In this document: in pieces, positions 26,244-37,708 of the stretch
How positions within the stretch are numbered: the stretch's first letter is position 1
Layout: each line of letters starts with the position of its first letter
Source of the DNA: Okapia johnstoni
Lineage: Eukaryota; Chordata; Mammalia; Artiodactyla; Giraffidae
DNA: 64,000 nt
Direction: 5' to 3'
Assembly (NCBI GenBank): GCA_024291935.2
Contig: CM044310.1
Coordinates: 121,468,213 to 121,532,212 of the forward strand
Made by a program: the position numbers and the translations under genes
The notes under the pieces: generated by a model
Seen by the model: only the letters and a program-made list of their open reading frames with translations
The model's database searches: none
What the model was told of the DNA's origin: nothing

Positions 26244-26270
26244 TGGTGGTGGTGGTGGTGGTGGTGGTGG
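26244..26270. repeat. (TGG)9 microsatellite at a SINE tail
   Basis: Nine TGG triplets at the tail end of the minus-strand SINE that follows, consistent with microsatellite growth from a SINE tail. Confidence 0.9.
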
Positions 26271-26478
26271 CAGCTTAGTCGCTAAGTCATGTCTGATTCT
26301 TACGACCCCAGGGACTGTAGCCTGCCAGGCTCCTTTGTCTGTGAGATTTCCCAGACAAGAACACTGGAATTGCCATGTCCTTCTACAGGGGATCTTCCCT
26401 ACCCAGGGATGGAACCCATGTCTTCCATCTCCCGCATTGTAGGCGAATTCTTTACCGCTGAGCCACCAGGGAAGCCCC
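26271..26478 (-). mobile_element. Bov-tA SINE, minus, full length
   Basis: Tail 'gcttagtcgctaagtcatg' through to the tRNA-like head, reverse complement of 'ggggcttccctggtggctc'. Confidence 0.92.
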
Positions 26479-26549
26479 AACCTATATTCCACATACTAGA
26501 TGCTTTTTAAATTTAAACTCACAATTAGCATGTAGAGAAATGCCTGGCT

Positions 26550-26660
26550 TTCATAGGAACTTCAGTGGTTAGGACTCTGAGCTGTCACTGCTGAGGGCCT
26601 TGGTTTAATCACTCGTCAGGGAACTAAGATCCCATCCATAGGTGTGGTAAAACAAAATAA
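26550..26660 (+). mobile_element. CHR-type SINE, plus
   Basis: 'acttcagtggttaggactc', 'gagggccttggtttaatcac', 'gggaactaagatcccatcc'. Confidence 0.7.
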
Positions 26661-27359
26661 AAAAACTTACACGGGTACCCTGTAAAATCTGTCCTCTGCT
26701 AGCCTTTGGTCAACTCTGGAAACTTTAGTTTTTCCTTTTTAGGAACTGAAGTTCATCTAAAATTTGAAATTTTTATCAAAAATGTGAAGCGTTGAACCTT
26801 ATTTTGAATGCCTTTTATGTGTGTTAATACATCCTCATTTTTAGTACTATAGAGTGGTTTTACAAAATTTTTAAGTGCTTATATTCTCTTTTGAAAGAAA
26901 AGGCTTCAAGGTTAATAAAACCTACCTCTCTGTTTAAATTTCAGTGAATTGTTTTCTTCTGTGTTTGAGTTATGTTCATTTTGTAGCTTCTCAGTAGGTC
27001 TCTGGCTCACTTATAGTTTTCCTGTCTATAAATGCATTTAAAGTAGTAACTTGCTGAGTATGTTTGTGGCCACACCCCACAGGCTTTGTGTTATACTGCT
27101 CTCAGTCACTTCACTGTGCCCTTGTTTCACTGAAGGAGAAAATCCTAGGTAGGAAGTAACATAAATATTATTTTGTGAAGGTCTGATTTGTTACATTCTT
27201 ATCTGAGCCACAGCCCTGTATGATTTGTTTGAAACTTCTCCATACCTTCCTCAACTTGATAAATGTTTAACTGTTGTTTAAAATGCCTGGTGTTTTATTC
27301 AGTGTGCATTTTCTGATGCATAATAAATGACGATTGGGGATTTTAAAAAAATGTACAGT

Positions 27360-28761
27360 ACCTTCTTCAAATATGAATTTTCTGATTAAAAGAGACTTAT
27401 GACTAAAGAACTTCCCACACACCTAACATTCACAGGATGATTTTCTTTTATGCTTTCTTTAAGTTAGGATTAGCTTAGACTAGAGGGTTTCCAAGATTTC
27501 TCCACTTCTTTGGTTGCTAGCCAGCATGAATTTTCCAGTTGCTAATGATTGATAGGTAGTGTCCAGAAGCTTTTCTACATTATCATATTAATAGGGTCTT
27601 TAATGATGAATGTGATGGTGATGAATCTGCTGATAAATCTAACATGAGTTGCACCAAAAAGCATTTCCACATTTGACAAGGTTAGGAATGAGACAGGAGG
27701 AGTCTTTACTTCTCTTATTTATTTTCTATGGCATGAATTCCTTAAAGTTGAGAAGATGAGTGCCCGAAGTCCTTCCCACATTTCTTTCATATAATGGGAA
27801 TGAATTTTCTTGTGTTGAGTAAGCTGTGAGCACTGACTTAACAGCTTTCCCGCATCCCTTGCATTCATAAGGCTTCTCACCAGTGTGAATTATCTGATGT
27901 AGTTTAAGCTGTGAGCCCTGCCTAAAGGCCTTCCCACATTCATTACATTTATAGGGTTTCTCACCAGTATGGATCCTCTGACGTTGAGGAAGATGGGAAG
28001 GATGGCCAGAGGCCTTTCCATATTCGTTCCATTTATATGACTTCTCACCAGCATGGCTTCTTTGGTGTTCATTAAGTTGTGTGGTATCGCTAAAGCCCTT
28101 TCCACATTCCTTACAGACATAGGCCTTTTCTCCAGTATGAATTCTCTCATGTTTAATAGTCAACAATAAGTAGCTAAAAGCTTTTCCGTATTCAGTACAT
28201 TGATCGTGTTTTTCACCAATATGAGTTCTGTGATGTACACTGAGTTGTGAGGGCCAGACAGAGGTTTTTCCACCTCCTCATATTCATAGCGTTTCTCACC
28301 AGTATGAATTCTCTGATGTCTTGTAAAGAGTGAAACAGAACCGAGGGCCTTTCCACAGTCTTCACTTTCATAGGATCTTTCCCCACCGTGAGTTCTCTGA
28401 TGTTGAGGAAGACTGGAACCGTGATGGAAAGCCTTCCCACGCTGCTGACATTCATAAGAGTTCTCACTGGGATGAATTTTCTGATGACTCAGGAGAGATT
28501 TCTTCCGCCCAGAACCTTTCCTACCTTCATTACACATGCAGGGCCTACTTCCAGGAGGAATTGTGTGAAGCAGGTCATGGGCTGTTTGCTCTCTCAAAGT
28601 GTGTATTTCTTCCTGGGTGATTATGACTTGATTGGAACTTCCTTTCCCATTTCCATGATATATCTCAAATGTGCCTTTACATTCCCAGTCATCTTGGAAA
28701 CTGGAATTCTCAGGATCTTTGTTTGTAAAATTCTCTGTTTTCTCCCATTCGGACACCTGAT
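27360..28761 (-). pseudogene. Decayed KRAB-ZNF finger exon (gene C)
   Basis: A zinc-finger exon, no longer able to encode an intact array. The acceptor (ttatctttcag before ATCAGGTGTC, at 28761) and the phase-1 start survive, followed by a linker with [10 protein letters not shown], close to the ZNF582 linker. The finger region then decays. Several zinc ligands are lost (for example YECQQRG and YESEDCG). A one-base deletion near 28273 in a cysteine codon shifts the frame to an early stop. Later fingers (about 27850-28160) continue in another frame, and a second shift near 27840 leaves unreadable remnants down to about 27360. No KRAB exons were found upstream. Probably a dead paralogue of the ZNF582 lineage. 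Confidence 0.85.
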
Positions 28762-28939
28762 CTGAAAGATAATGAAAAAGCAGAGATGCTTGTTTTAGTC
28801 CTAAGTCAGTCAGAGCTTCTTTAGTAGAAATAGTTTGGAACTGAAAAGAATGCTTATGAAGAAAGCAAGCTCCCAAACAGGAATCCAGGAGTTCCTGTTC
28901 TCCAAAATCCCCAGAGTTCAGCAGGAAGGATCCAGCCAA

Positions 28940-29595
28940 TCAGAGATCCATGTCTGAAATATTGATGGGGATGGCAGGTGGGCTGCTATCAAGAGGTGGT
29001 GGCGGTGACGCTGAGCCGGCCTTTCCTCTGGAATTTGGCGTCCAGGCATTTCTGGCAGCAGTGGTGGTGGCTTCCTCGTCTTGGTTTCTGAGCCCAGATC
29101 ACGGCCGAGGCAGTGTGTCCTTGGAGGAGGTGGTTCCCGTGGCAGTCCCTGCGTCTCTGCCTTAGTGTGGCTGAGGAGGCACCTCTTCTGGAGACTGGCT
29201 GTTGCCACATTAGAGGAGGCATTTATGGAGACCTGCCTTAGAGCTAGCTCCTGTAACCCTTCTAACAGTTTTATAAGCACCTATTTCCCATATTTTGAAT
29301 CTTTAAATATAATCTTAATACTGACCTTAAGAAATTGGAAAAAAAAACCTAGGATTTCAGGAGAAGATAAGCCAGGTTATTAGGAGCAACCCTTCCACTA
29401 AAAATGTGTTTTAAAAATAAAACTTACACCAAAAAAATCTTTGTCAGGGGTTTGGGGAAAAGAAAAATAGCCCAGAATTAACAGGCAAAAGTCTAAGGAA
29501 ACTTGAGCTCCAAGGCTCAAAAAGCACTGAAGCTGGTTTGCCCTGAGTACCAGCCTTAGTTTTGTTCAGATCTCCTGTGTATATGTGTGTGTCTT
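28940..29595. other. Upstream of gene C, no KRAB exon seen
   Basis: Moderately GC-rich DNA at 28970-29230 with short open frames on both strands. I searched by eye for KRAB-A and KRAB-B signatures on both strands and found none. Confidence 0.45.
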
Positions 29596-29599
29596 TTTT

Positions 29600-29790
29600 G
29601 CCCAAACACGGCACCTGGTGTCTTGGTGCATTTGGGCTGCTAGAACAAAATTTAATGCCACAGACTGAGTCGCTTATAAACAACAAATTTCTCACAGTTC
29701 TGGAAGCTAGGAAGAATTCTGAGATCAAGGTGCTGACACTCAGCAACCAAGAAATAAATTCTTACATTGAGCCACCGTATTTTGGAGTCT
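29600..29790 (+). repeat. Old mammalian interspersed repeat
   Basis: 'gcatttgggctgctagaac', 'gcttataaacaacaaatttc', 'ctcacagttctggaagctag', 'gagatcaaggtgctgac': a familiar old mammalian repeat, family not assigned. Confidence 0.5.
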
Positions 29791-30103
29791 GATAACAGCA
29801 GCTTAGCTTAAGCCCTAAGACAAAGTCAGTCTAAAATCATCTGTGAAAGGAGCCTCATTTTCTCTGTAAATCTTTTGAGAAAAACGTTTAGAAGGAAATA
29901 CTCTGGAAGCCAACCAGGCGAGCTTGCCCCCGCCCCCCACAATGGCTCACCTCTTAGGCTGCTATCTCTTCACCACCAACAGTTACTCCCTTTTTTGCAA
30001 CAATCGATCACACTTGACTTAGAATTGCTAAACTTTCCACGTGAAAAATAAATGGAACCTAGTTGTCCAGTTGCTCTCCAAATGCCCGGTCCTTTGAGGG
30101 GAC

Positions 30104-30960
30104 ATTGATCAGTTCAGTCGCTCAGTCGTGTCCGACTCTTTGCGACCCCATTAACTGCAGCACGCAAGGTCTTCCTGTCCATCACCAACTCCCGGAGTTT
30201 ACCCAAACCCATGTCCATCGAGTCGGTGATGCCCTCCAGCCATCTCATCCTGTCGTCCCCTTCTCCTCCTGCCTTCAATCTTTCCCAGCATCAGGGTCTT
30301 TTCCAATGAGTCAGCTCTTCGCATCAGGTGGCCAAAGTATTGGAGTTTCAGCTTCAACATCAGTCCTTCCAATGAACACCCAGGACTGATCTCCTTTAGG
30401 ATGGACTGGTTGGATCTCCTTGCAGGCCAAGGGACTCTCAAGAGTCTTCTCCAACACCACAGTTCAAAAGCATCAATTCTGCGGCGCTCAGCTTTCTTCA
30501 CCATCCAACTCTCACATCCATACACGGCCACTGGAAAAACCATAGCCTTGCCTAGACGGACCTTTGTTGGCAAAGTAATGTCTCTGCTTTTAAATATGCT
30601 ATCTAGGTTGGTCATAACTTTCCATGACCAAGTTGGTCATAGCATAGAGGAGGGTAAAGAGCATGGCTAGACAAATTAGGAAGGTGATGTTTCAAAAGTA
30701 ACTCAGACCTATTTCTACGTTACAAGGCTCAAACTGTTGCTTCTGAAATCCAGTCAAACTCTGCATATAAGTTAAATAAGCAGGGTGACACTATAAGGCC
30801 TTGAGGTACTCCTTTCCCAATTTGGAACCAGTCTGTTGTTCCATGTCAGGTTTTAAATGTTGCTTCCTGACCTGCATATAGATTTCTCAGGAGGCAGGTA
30901 AGGTGGTCTGGTATTCCCATCTCATGAAGAATATCACATTCCAGCCACTGTAAAGTGAAA
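30104..30960 (-). mobile_element. BovB LINE 3' part, minus, internally deleted
   Basis: Antisense BovB. 30104-30625 covers the 3' end and C-terminal coding block (open on minus at 30199-30615 with SWMVKKAERRRID and [13 protein letters not shown]). About 30640-30960 covers an upstream part, around the sequence encoding the segment after the catalytic core ('tttcccaatttggaaccag', 'ggtggtctggtattcccatc'). Sequence between these parts is missing, so the copy is defective. Confidence 0.87.
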
Positions 30961-31608
30961 AAATCCTAAATTGGACCATCCTAAGTTGGGGGCTATCTAT
31001 ACATACAGAGATAGAGATATCTGTATCGACACATAGCTCCATCAGATCTATTTATCTAGATGTCAATCAGTAACAGTCTTTCTCTAAACACACAGAGACT
31101 TTCTCTTTGAACTAACTAAATACGCTTCGCCAAGCCCTCAAGGCTCCAGTCTTGGGCCCTGTCCCTAACCCATTGAGTCAAGTTTTACAAGAATTCTGCT
31201 GGGTCAGTTTATCAAGACTCCCCACTCCTACCCCAATCCTTAACATCTTTTCACTCTCGACAGCCTTCAGCAAGAATCCTATGAAATCCATTTAGCCAGA
31301 TTCTCCCTTTTGTCTTCAATGATTTGTCTTTGTTAACTGCACATCCAGTGATTCCCCACCTTGCTCCTTGACTATAAATCCCCACTTGTTATATTTGGAA
31401 TGGAGCCCAGTTTTGGACAAAGGCCTCTGGCCCTGTGGCAATAATTCCTGAGTAAAATTTGCCTTGAGAAGCTTTAGATTCTATCCAATTTTGGTTTTAT
31501 TTGACAATATTTTGGGGGAGGCTCAGATACCGTGAAGAATCCACATAATTACAGTCTTCCTAGGGAAAATGCAAATTAAAAAAAGAAAAGACAAAATTGC
31601 CCACAGCC

Positions 31609-31621
31609 ATAAGTGGTTTCT
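31609..31621. repeat. Target-site duplication, left copy
   Basis: 'ataagtggtttct' here is repeated exactly at 33071-33083, at the two ends of the inverted BovB. Confidence 0.9.
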
Positions 31622-33070
31622 CAAGAAGCAGGTCAGGTGGTCTGGTATTCCCATCTCTTTCAGAATTTTCCACAGTTTGTTGTGATCCACACAGTCAAAG
31701 GCTTTGGCATAGTCAATATAGCAGAGGTAGATATTTTTCTGGAACTCCCTTGCTTTTTTGATGATCCAGTGGATGTTGGCAATTTGATCTCTGGTTCCTC
31801 TGCCTTTTCTAAAACCAGCTTGAACATCTGGAAGTTCACTGTTCACGTATTGCTGAAGCCTGGCTTGGAGAATTTTAAGCATTACTTTACTAGCGTGTGA
31901 GATGAGTGCAATTGTGCGGTAGTTTGAGCATTCTTTGGCATTGCCTTTCTTTGGGATTGGAATGAAAACTGACCTTTTCCAGTCCTGTGGCCACTGCTGA
32001 GTTTTCCATATTTGCTGGCATATTGATTGCAGCATTTTCACAGCATCATCTTTCAGGATTTGAACTAGCTCAACTGGAATTCCATCACCTCCACTAGCTT
32101 TGTTCGTAGTGATGCTTCCTAAGGCCCACTTGACTTCACATTCCAGGATGTCTGGCTCTAGGCGAGTGATCACACCATCGTGATTATCTGGGTCGTGAAG
32201 ATATTTTTTGTACAGTTCTTCTGTGTATTCTTGCCACCTCTTCTTAATATCTTCTGCTTCTGTTAGGTCTCTACCATTTCTATCCTTTATTGAGCCCATC
32301 TTTGCATGAAATGTTCCCTTGGTATCTCTAATTTTCTTGACGAGATCTCTAGTCTTCCCATTCTATTGTTTTCCTCTATTTCTTTGCACTGATCGCTGAG
32401 GAAGGCTTTCTTATCTCTCCTTGCTGTCACTTCATGGCAGATAGATGGGCAAACAGTGGAAACAGTGGCTGACTTTATTTTTCTGGGCTCCAAAATCACT
32501 GCAGATGGTGACTGCAGCTATGAAATTAAAAGACGCTTACTCCTTGGAAGGAAAGTTATGACCAACCTAGACAGCATATTAAAAAGCAGAGACATTACTT
32601 TGCCAGCAAAGGTCCGTCTAGGCAAGGCTATGGTTTTTCCAGTGGTCATGTATGGATGTGAGAGTTGGACTATAAAGAAAGCTGAGTGCCGCAGAATTGA
32701 TGCTTTTGAACTGTGGTGTTGGAGAAGACTCTTGAGAGTCCCTTGGCCTGCAAGGAGATCCAACCAGTCCATCCTAAAGGAGATCAGTCCTGGGTGTTCA
32801 TTGGAAGGACTGATGTTGAAGCTGAAACTCCAATACTTTGGCCACCTGATGCGAAAAGCTGACTCATTGGAAAAGACCCTGAAGCTGGGAAAGATTGACG
32901 GCAGGAGGAGAAGGGGACGACAGAGGATGAGATGGTTGGATGGCATCACCGACTCGATGGACATGGGTTTGGGTGGACTCCGGGAGTTGGTGATGGACAG
33001 GGAGGCCTGGTGTGCTGCGGTTCATGGGATCGCAAAGAGTCGGACACGACTGAGCGACTGAACTGAACTG
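31616..33070 (+). mobile_element. BovB LINE with inverted 5' segment
   Basis: One 5'-truncated BovB insertion in two opposed parts. About 31616-32440 is inverted and carries the reverse-transcriptase region on minus (open 32299-31523, with the GFRKGRGTRDQI and YIDYAKAFDCVDHNKLW motifs). About 32441-33070 is in sense, with the C-terminal block open at 32456-33061 and the BovB 3' end 'gactgaactgaactg'. Sequence between the two parts of the element, including the polymerase YADD region, is missing. The order, outer 3' end of the inverted part and inner 5' end, is what twin priming yields. The flanking 13-bp duplication supports a single event. Non-autonomous. Confidence 0.93.
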
Positions 33071-33083
33071 ATAAGTGGTTTCT
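33071..33083. repeat. Target-site duplication, right copy
   Basis: 'ataagtggtttct' immediately after the BovB 3' end, identical to 31609-31621. Confidence 0.9.
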
Positions 33084-33099
33084 GGAGTCTATGGATCCT

Positions 33100-33830
33100 A
33101 TGTTAAAAATCTTCAAGAAGGCTGGGATCCGTTTGGGGCTGGACGCGGGCCCCGCTGCCATGGTTGCTGAGAAATGTAGTCCCGAGGCAGAAGAGCTAAG
33201 ACTTGGTCATCCCTCACCTCCCCCCAACCGCCAAATAGCCTCCCCGCCACCCACAAAGAGCTGTGATCCAGCCCCGGGCTGAGCGGAACGTCGACTCGCA
33301 CACGCGGAAACAATCGCTCTGAGACAAAACCAAGCGAGGGTTCGTAGTAAGTTACAACCCCATTCGGCCTTTTCTGCCGGGCAACACTGAGATTCCCGAA
33401 GAGCGGTCCCACCGCAGGGCCTTCTGGGAAATGTAGTCCGGAGCCGGGGGGTGGTCGCCCGAAGAATGCTGGGAAGACGAAGCTGGGCGGTGATTGGACC
33501 CCGGCCGCAGTGGTTTCTGGGAGTGCAGTTCGGCGTCTCGCTTAGTCAGGCCGCACCAGGGCCTACCAGCTCCTCAGCCTTGCCCTCGTTCGACAGCCCA
33601 GCAGCAAACCTTCCGCGGTGAGTTGTGCCTGTGGGCCATGACCTGTTCGTGCGCTTGCTCTGCATGTGAGGTGTGGGGCGGCCTGTGTGACGACGCGGTT
33701 GGGCCCGAGATGGTGCCGGTGACTGGGTGGGGAGAGGGCACACCTGCCTCGGGGTGGAGGGTGGGATTCTGCGACGCGGTGCGTGACCGTGCGAGGAGGG
33801 TGTTGTGTGTGAGGTGTTTTTGTGGGTGAC
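33100..33830 (+). promoter_or_regulatory. CpG island with candidate plus-strand exon 1
   Basis: GC- and CpG-rich island with several ZNF143/STAF-like sites (gaaatgtagtcc near 33171, ctgggaaatgtagtccgg at 33424-33441, ctgggagtgcagtt near 33517) and a CCAAT-box-like gattgg at 33492. A plus-strand donor, CCGCG before GTGAGTTG at 33618, would end an exon 1. GTGTGAGG-rich sequence follows, as in the other KZNF promoters here. No plus-strand KRAB or finger exon was found before ZNF582. It could be an orphan promoter, a lncRNA start, or a divergent promoter for gene C (a minus donor-like GGGGAG before GTGAGG lies near 33220). Confidence 0.68.
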
Positions 33831-33996
33831 CGCAGGTCTTAGAACGTGTAGCCTTGGGTTATGTGTGAAGGGTGGTGTGACTCAACCTTCAGTCTTACGG
33901 TATCAGTGTGACCGGAGTTCAGAAACTGGGTTAGGGTTAAGATAACGACATGAACGCGGGTTTCTGTTTGGTTGCCTGTGGGACTGTGGTAGTAAA

Positions 33997-34110
33997 GCCT
34001 TCCCTGGTGGCTCAGACGCTAAAGGATCTGCCTGCAGCGCAGGAGACCAGGGTTCGACCCCGAGCTGGGAAGATCCCCTGGAGAAGGGAATAGCTGTCCA
34101 CTCCAGGACT
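33997..34110 (+). mobile_element. Bov-tA SINE, 3'-truncated
   Basis: 'gccttccctggtggctcag', 'gcgcaggagaccagggttc', 'gggaagatcccctggagaag', ending at 'cactccagga'. Confidence 0.9.
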
Positions 34111-34698
34111 GATAGCTGCTTTCCAGTTTTCTTTCCCCATTTATAAACAGGGTATTAATTCCACATCTCTTATTACCCTGAAATTCTGCAGCAAAGCACA
34201 AACAACATAAAACATGATACAAACACGACTCTTACAGAAACTCAGAATTATTATAGAGAAAAATTCAAAATCAGCCTAAAATGTTAAAACATGAAGATGT
34301 ACTTCAAAACAATTCCTTATTATGGTGCAGCCTGTCTTGGCTCTGTCCCAAACTTTACAGTTCGTCATTCATTTCCTTTTGCTGATTGGAACGTGGCTGC
34401 AGAAATTCAGGATGCCTTGGGCTGCAGGTTTAGTTTTACCATCCTGAAGCACGGATCTAGGGTATGCCTGACCTGCTCTGCCCACTCCGAGGAAGGACGC
34501 TTTCCGTCAGAAGGTCTCAAAGCTTGTCCAAGGCAGCAGTTTTTCCCTGAACTTGATTCAGAACCCAGAGTTTCTATCCCTTAATATAGTATTGTTTTCA
34601 TCTGGCCTTGTGGTTTCTGCATATCTTCTTACGTCTTCAAGTTTTTGAATCATGAGGACATAATCCTTATTCAAAATAGTAAACATTTTAAAATAGAA

Positions 34699-34852
34699 AT
34701 AAAAAATTGGGAAGTACTAATTTAGAAGAAAATTATCTTGGGCTTAAAAAAAAAGACATGAGGTTATCTAAACAATAAAAAATTGGGAAGTACTAATTTA
34801 GAAGAAAATTATCTTGGGCTTAAAAAAAAAAAAAGACATGAGGTTATCTAAA
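34699..34852. repeat. 75-bp tandem duplication (2 copies)
   Basis: Units begin at 34699 and 34774 with 'aataaaaaattgggaagtac'. They are identical apart from the length of an internal A-run. Confidence 0.95.
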
Positions 34853-34922
34853 CACATCCCATTAAGTTCCTGAATTCTGCAGATAGAAACTCTTGCCAAA
34901 TACTGGGATGGAAGCAGTTACT

Positions 34923-35625
34923 GTGGTCGGCAGAATATGGCCCTGCAAAGATGTGTAGTCCTAAGTCCCATGAATCTGTGGGTATGTTGTTACATGGCAA
35001 GAAAGAATTGAGTTGCAGATAGAACTAACGTTGTTATTCAGCTGACCTTAAGACAAGTTTTTGTTTCCCAAGTGGCTCAGTGGTAAAGAATTCGCCTGCA
35101 GTATAGGAGACACGGGTTCAATCCCTGGATGGAGATCCCCTGGCGAAGGAAACGGCAACTCACTCCAGTATTCTTGCCTGGGAAATGCCATGGACAGAGG
35201 AGCCTGGTGGGCTATAGTCCATGGAGTTGCAAAAGAGATGGACACGACTTAGTGACGAAACAACAAGACAAGTTTATTCTGGGTTGTCCAGATAAGCTCA
35301 GTATAATCAGAAAGGTCCTTTAAAGGTGAAAGAGGGAGGCAGAAGAGATAGTGTCAGAATGATGTGTCGTGAGAAAGACTCCCTAGGCTGCTGCTAGCTA
35401 TGAAGATGGTAAGGGGCCACACCAAGAAAGGTGGGTAGCCACCACAATCTGAAAAGGCTAGGAAATCAATTCGCCTAATGAGCCTCCAGAAGAGAACACA
35501 GCCCTTTCAGGACTTGAATTTGAGTTGGGGAGATCTAGTTCAGACTTTTGACTTCCAGGTAATAAATAGGTGTTGTTTTAGGCCGCCAAGTTTTGATCAT
35601 TTGTTACAGCAGTAACAGGAAATAA
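34923..35625 (+). repeat. Old mammalian repeat split by a SINE
   Basis: 'ggcagaatatggccctgcaa', 'gatgtgtagtcctaagtcc', and after the SINE a closing part 'caagttttgatcatttgtt', 'acagcagtaacagg'. It resembles pieces at 43795 and 19095. Family not assigned. Confidence 0.5.
35062..35264 (+). mobile_element. Bov-tA SINE with 11-bp target-site duplication
   Basis: Near-complete SINE ('caagtggctcagtggtaaag' to 'gatggacacgacttagtgac'). It is flanked by 'aagacaagttt' at 35050-35060 and 35265-35275. Confidence 0.92.
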
Positions 35626-35639
35626 ATACATCCCCATAA

Positions 35640-36525
35640 GCTAAGAAAAACAGGCTAGAATTTGGGTTCCCCTTCTAGAAGATCAGAAGCCAGAATTAAT
35701 TGACATCTCTGGATTACTGAGAAAAAAAACTGTAAGAACATTTCACCAAACACAAATACAATTTGTGCAGGACATAGAAGGATTCAGAGAATACCAGCTA
35801 TATAACATTTATTGAGAGAAATACAATGTTCAGTAAAACAGTCTAACCAAATTGCATCTGAAATAAAACCGTTACCTCACAGCAGGAGGAAACAGTAATT
35901 AAAAAAGAAAACAACAGTGGCCAGCAAGGAATGTCACTTTGAATACTGTGAGTGTAAATGGAAATCATGAATGGCTCTGGTATTAAGTGATATAAGCATC
36001 AAATAAAAGTAAAACTAAAAGCTTTGGACTGTGGGTTTTCATTGCGTTAGTGCAGTGGGGAAAATGTTAAAGAACAGACTGTGAAGGAGGGGAAAGAAAA
36101 GGGAAGAATGGTCTCTTCTTGGAGGAGAGTAGCAAAGAAAACTAGTCCTGGGTTAGAAAGTATAAAGTGCTCTCATTCTGCCCAATAATGGTTAAGATCG
36201 GGGAAACAATTACTATGCTAAGCACGTGGGAAGTTCCAATATAATTGCAAGAGAAATAAGGAAAGGAAAAGACCAAGAAACCAGAAATAGTACACACTGA
36301 GCAAAATGAAAGGAGTATGGCGGTGACTACACTAAATAAAAATACGAATTTCCTTACAGAAAAAGAAATTTGTAATTTTGAGTTGTTTTAAAAATCAGCT
36401 TCTTTTTTTAATAACTAAAATGACAGAGGTTGAAAATAAACAGATGGGCAAAAAAAATACCAGGTAAACAAGGATAAGTTGTTATTAGTAGTGTTACACA
36501 GAATGGAAACAAAATACCACAAGGG
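35640..36525. other. A-rich intergenic DNA, no gene recognised
   Basis: A-rich, probably old LINE-like sequence. No motif strong enough for a call. Confidence 0.35.
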
Positions 36526-36537
36526 TTATACTAGGCC

Positions 36538-36725
36538 AAGGTTAGCAAACTTCTTATCTAGAGGGCCAGACAGGAAATAAAAAGATATTGTGGCCATAGA
36601 TCTTGCGGCAACCACTATCATGGTTGTACATCATTTATAAATAAATGAGCATGTCTGTGTTCCAATAAAACTTTATGTCTAAAACAGGCAGCAGGCTAGA
36701 TTTGGTTTGTTGATCCCTATACTTG
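36538..36725 (+). mobile_element. Old hAT-like DNA transposon remnant
   Basis: 'aaggttagcaaacttctta', 'gagggccagacagg', 'ttccaataaaactttatg', ending 'tttgttgatcccta'. The start and end are roughly inverse, as in a non-autonomous mammalian element with short terminal inverted repeats. Confidence 0.55.
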
Positions 36726-36729
36726 GCAG

Positions 36730-37700
36730 AGTAGGATAATGATAAAAGTATGATTCATAAATAGGAATTAAGTTATATGTCTTTATAGGTCAAACAACTA
36801 AAAAGTAAAAAATCTCTGGAAATTCAAGACTGGCTAAAAACTTCCATTTTAGAAAATTCTAATCCAGAAAAATCTAACCTATACCAAATTATACTAGAAT
36901 GTGGAGAACTTTTATCATTATAATCTACTGGCTTAAATAGAATCTAAATACAAAATTTAGATACAAATCTAAAAAAGAATATGTATTCTTTTTCAGTATA
37001 ATGGAACATAAACAAAAATCAGTCCTGTACTTAGCCACAAAGAAAAATGTCTAATTCAAAAAAGTAGATACTTGCAGGTCACCTTTACCAATCATAATAA
37101 AGTAAAATTTGAAGTTGATGATTTAGAATGCTTCAGCTGCAAGTTTACAAAATATTCGACTAAAACGAAATTAAGCAATAAATATTTATTTTTCTTATAT
37201 AACAAAAGCATCAAAGAGACAGTTCCAAATTGGCCCTGTAACTCCCTGTTGTTAGGGTTCTGGGTCAGCTTCTTTGAGGTTTCTGCTCTTGGTTCCAAGA
37301 TGACTGCACCAGCTCCAGGCATCAGGTTCTTAGAGAAAAATGTTTAAAAGCAAGAAATGAAAGAAGAGGGAGTCTTCCTAACATATCTGTCTCTTCTGAA
37401 TGAGGAAGATCTTTCCCTGAAGACCCTGTAGACCCCTAGAATATACTGGCCATACACTGGAACGGAGGGGCCATCTTGAGCTGCAAAGGAGGCTGAAAAT
37501 TGGCATCTGACAACTTCAGAGTCTAAGACAAGACACAGATGCTGCCAATAGAATGGGAATTGGGTATGGCTGCTAGGTAGGCAACCAACCTGTTCTGTCT
37601 GTGACAAGTTATAGAAGATAATCCAAACAAACAACCTGAAAATTAAGAAAGTCTTCTAAACTTAATTTCCCTTGGATCAGAGAGAAATAAAAAATGAGAT
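36730..37700. other. Intergenic, no gene recognised
   Basis: AT-rich sequence. Short open frames on both strands lack domain signatures. Confidence 0.4.
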
Positions 37701-37708
37701 TATTGTAG

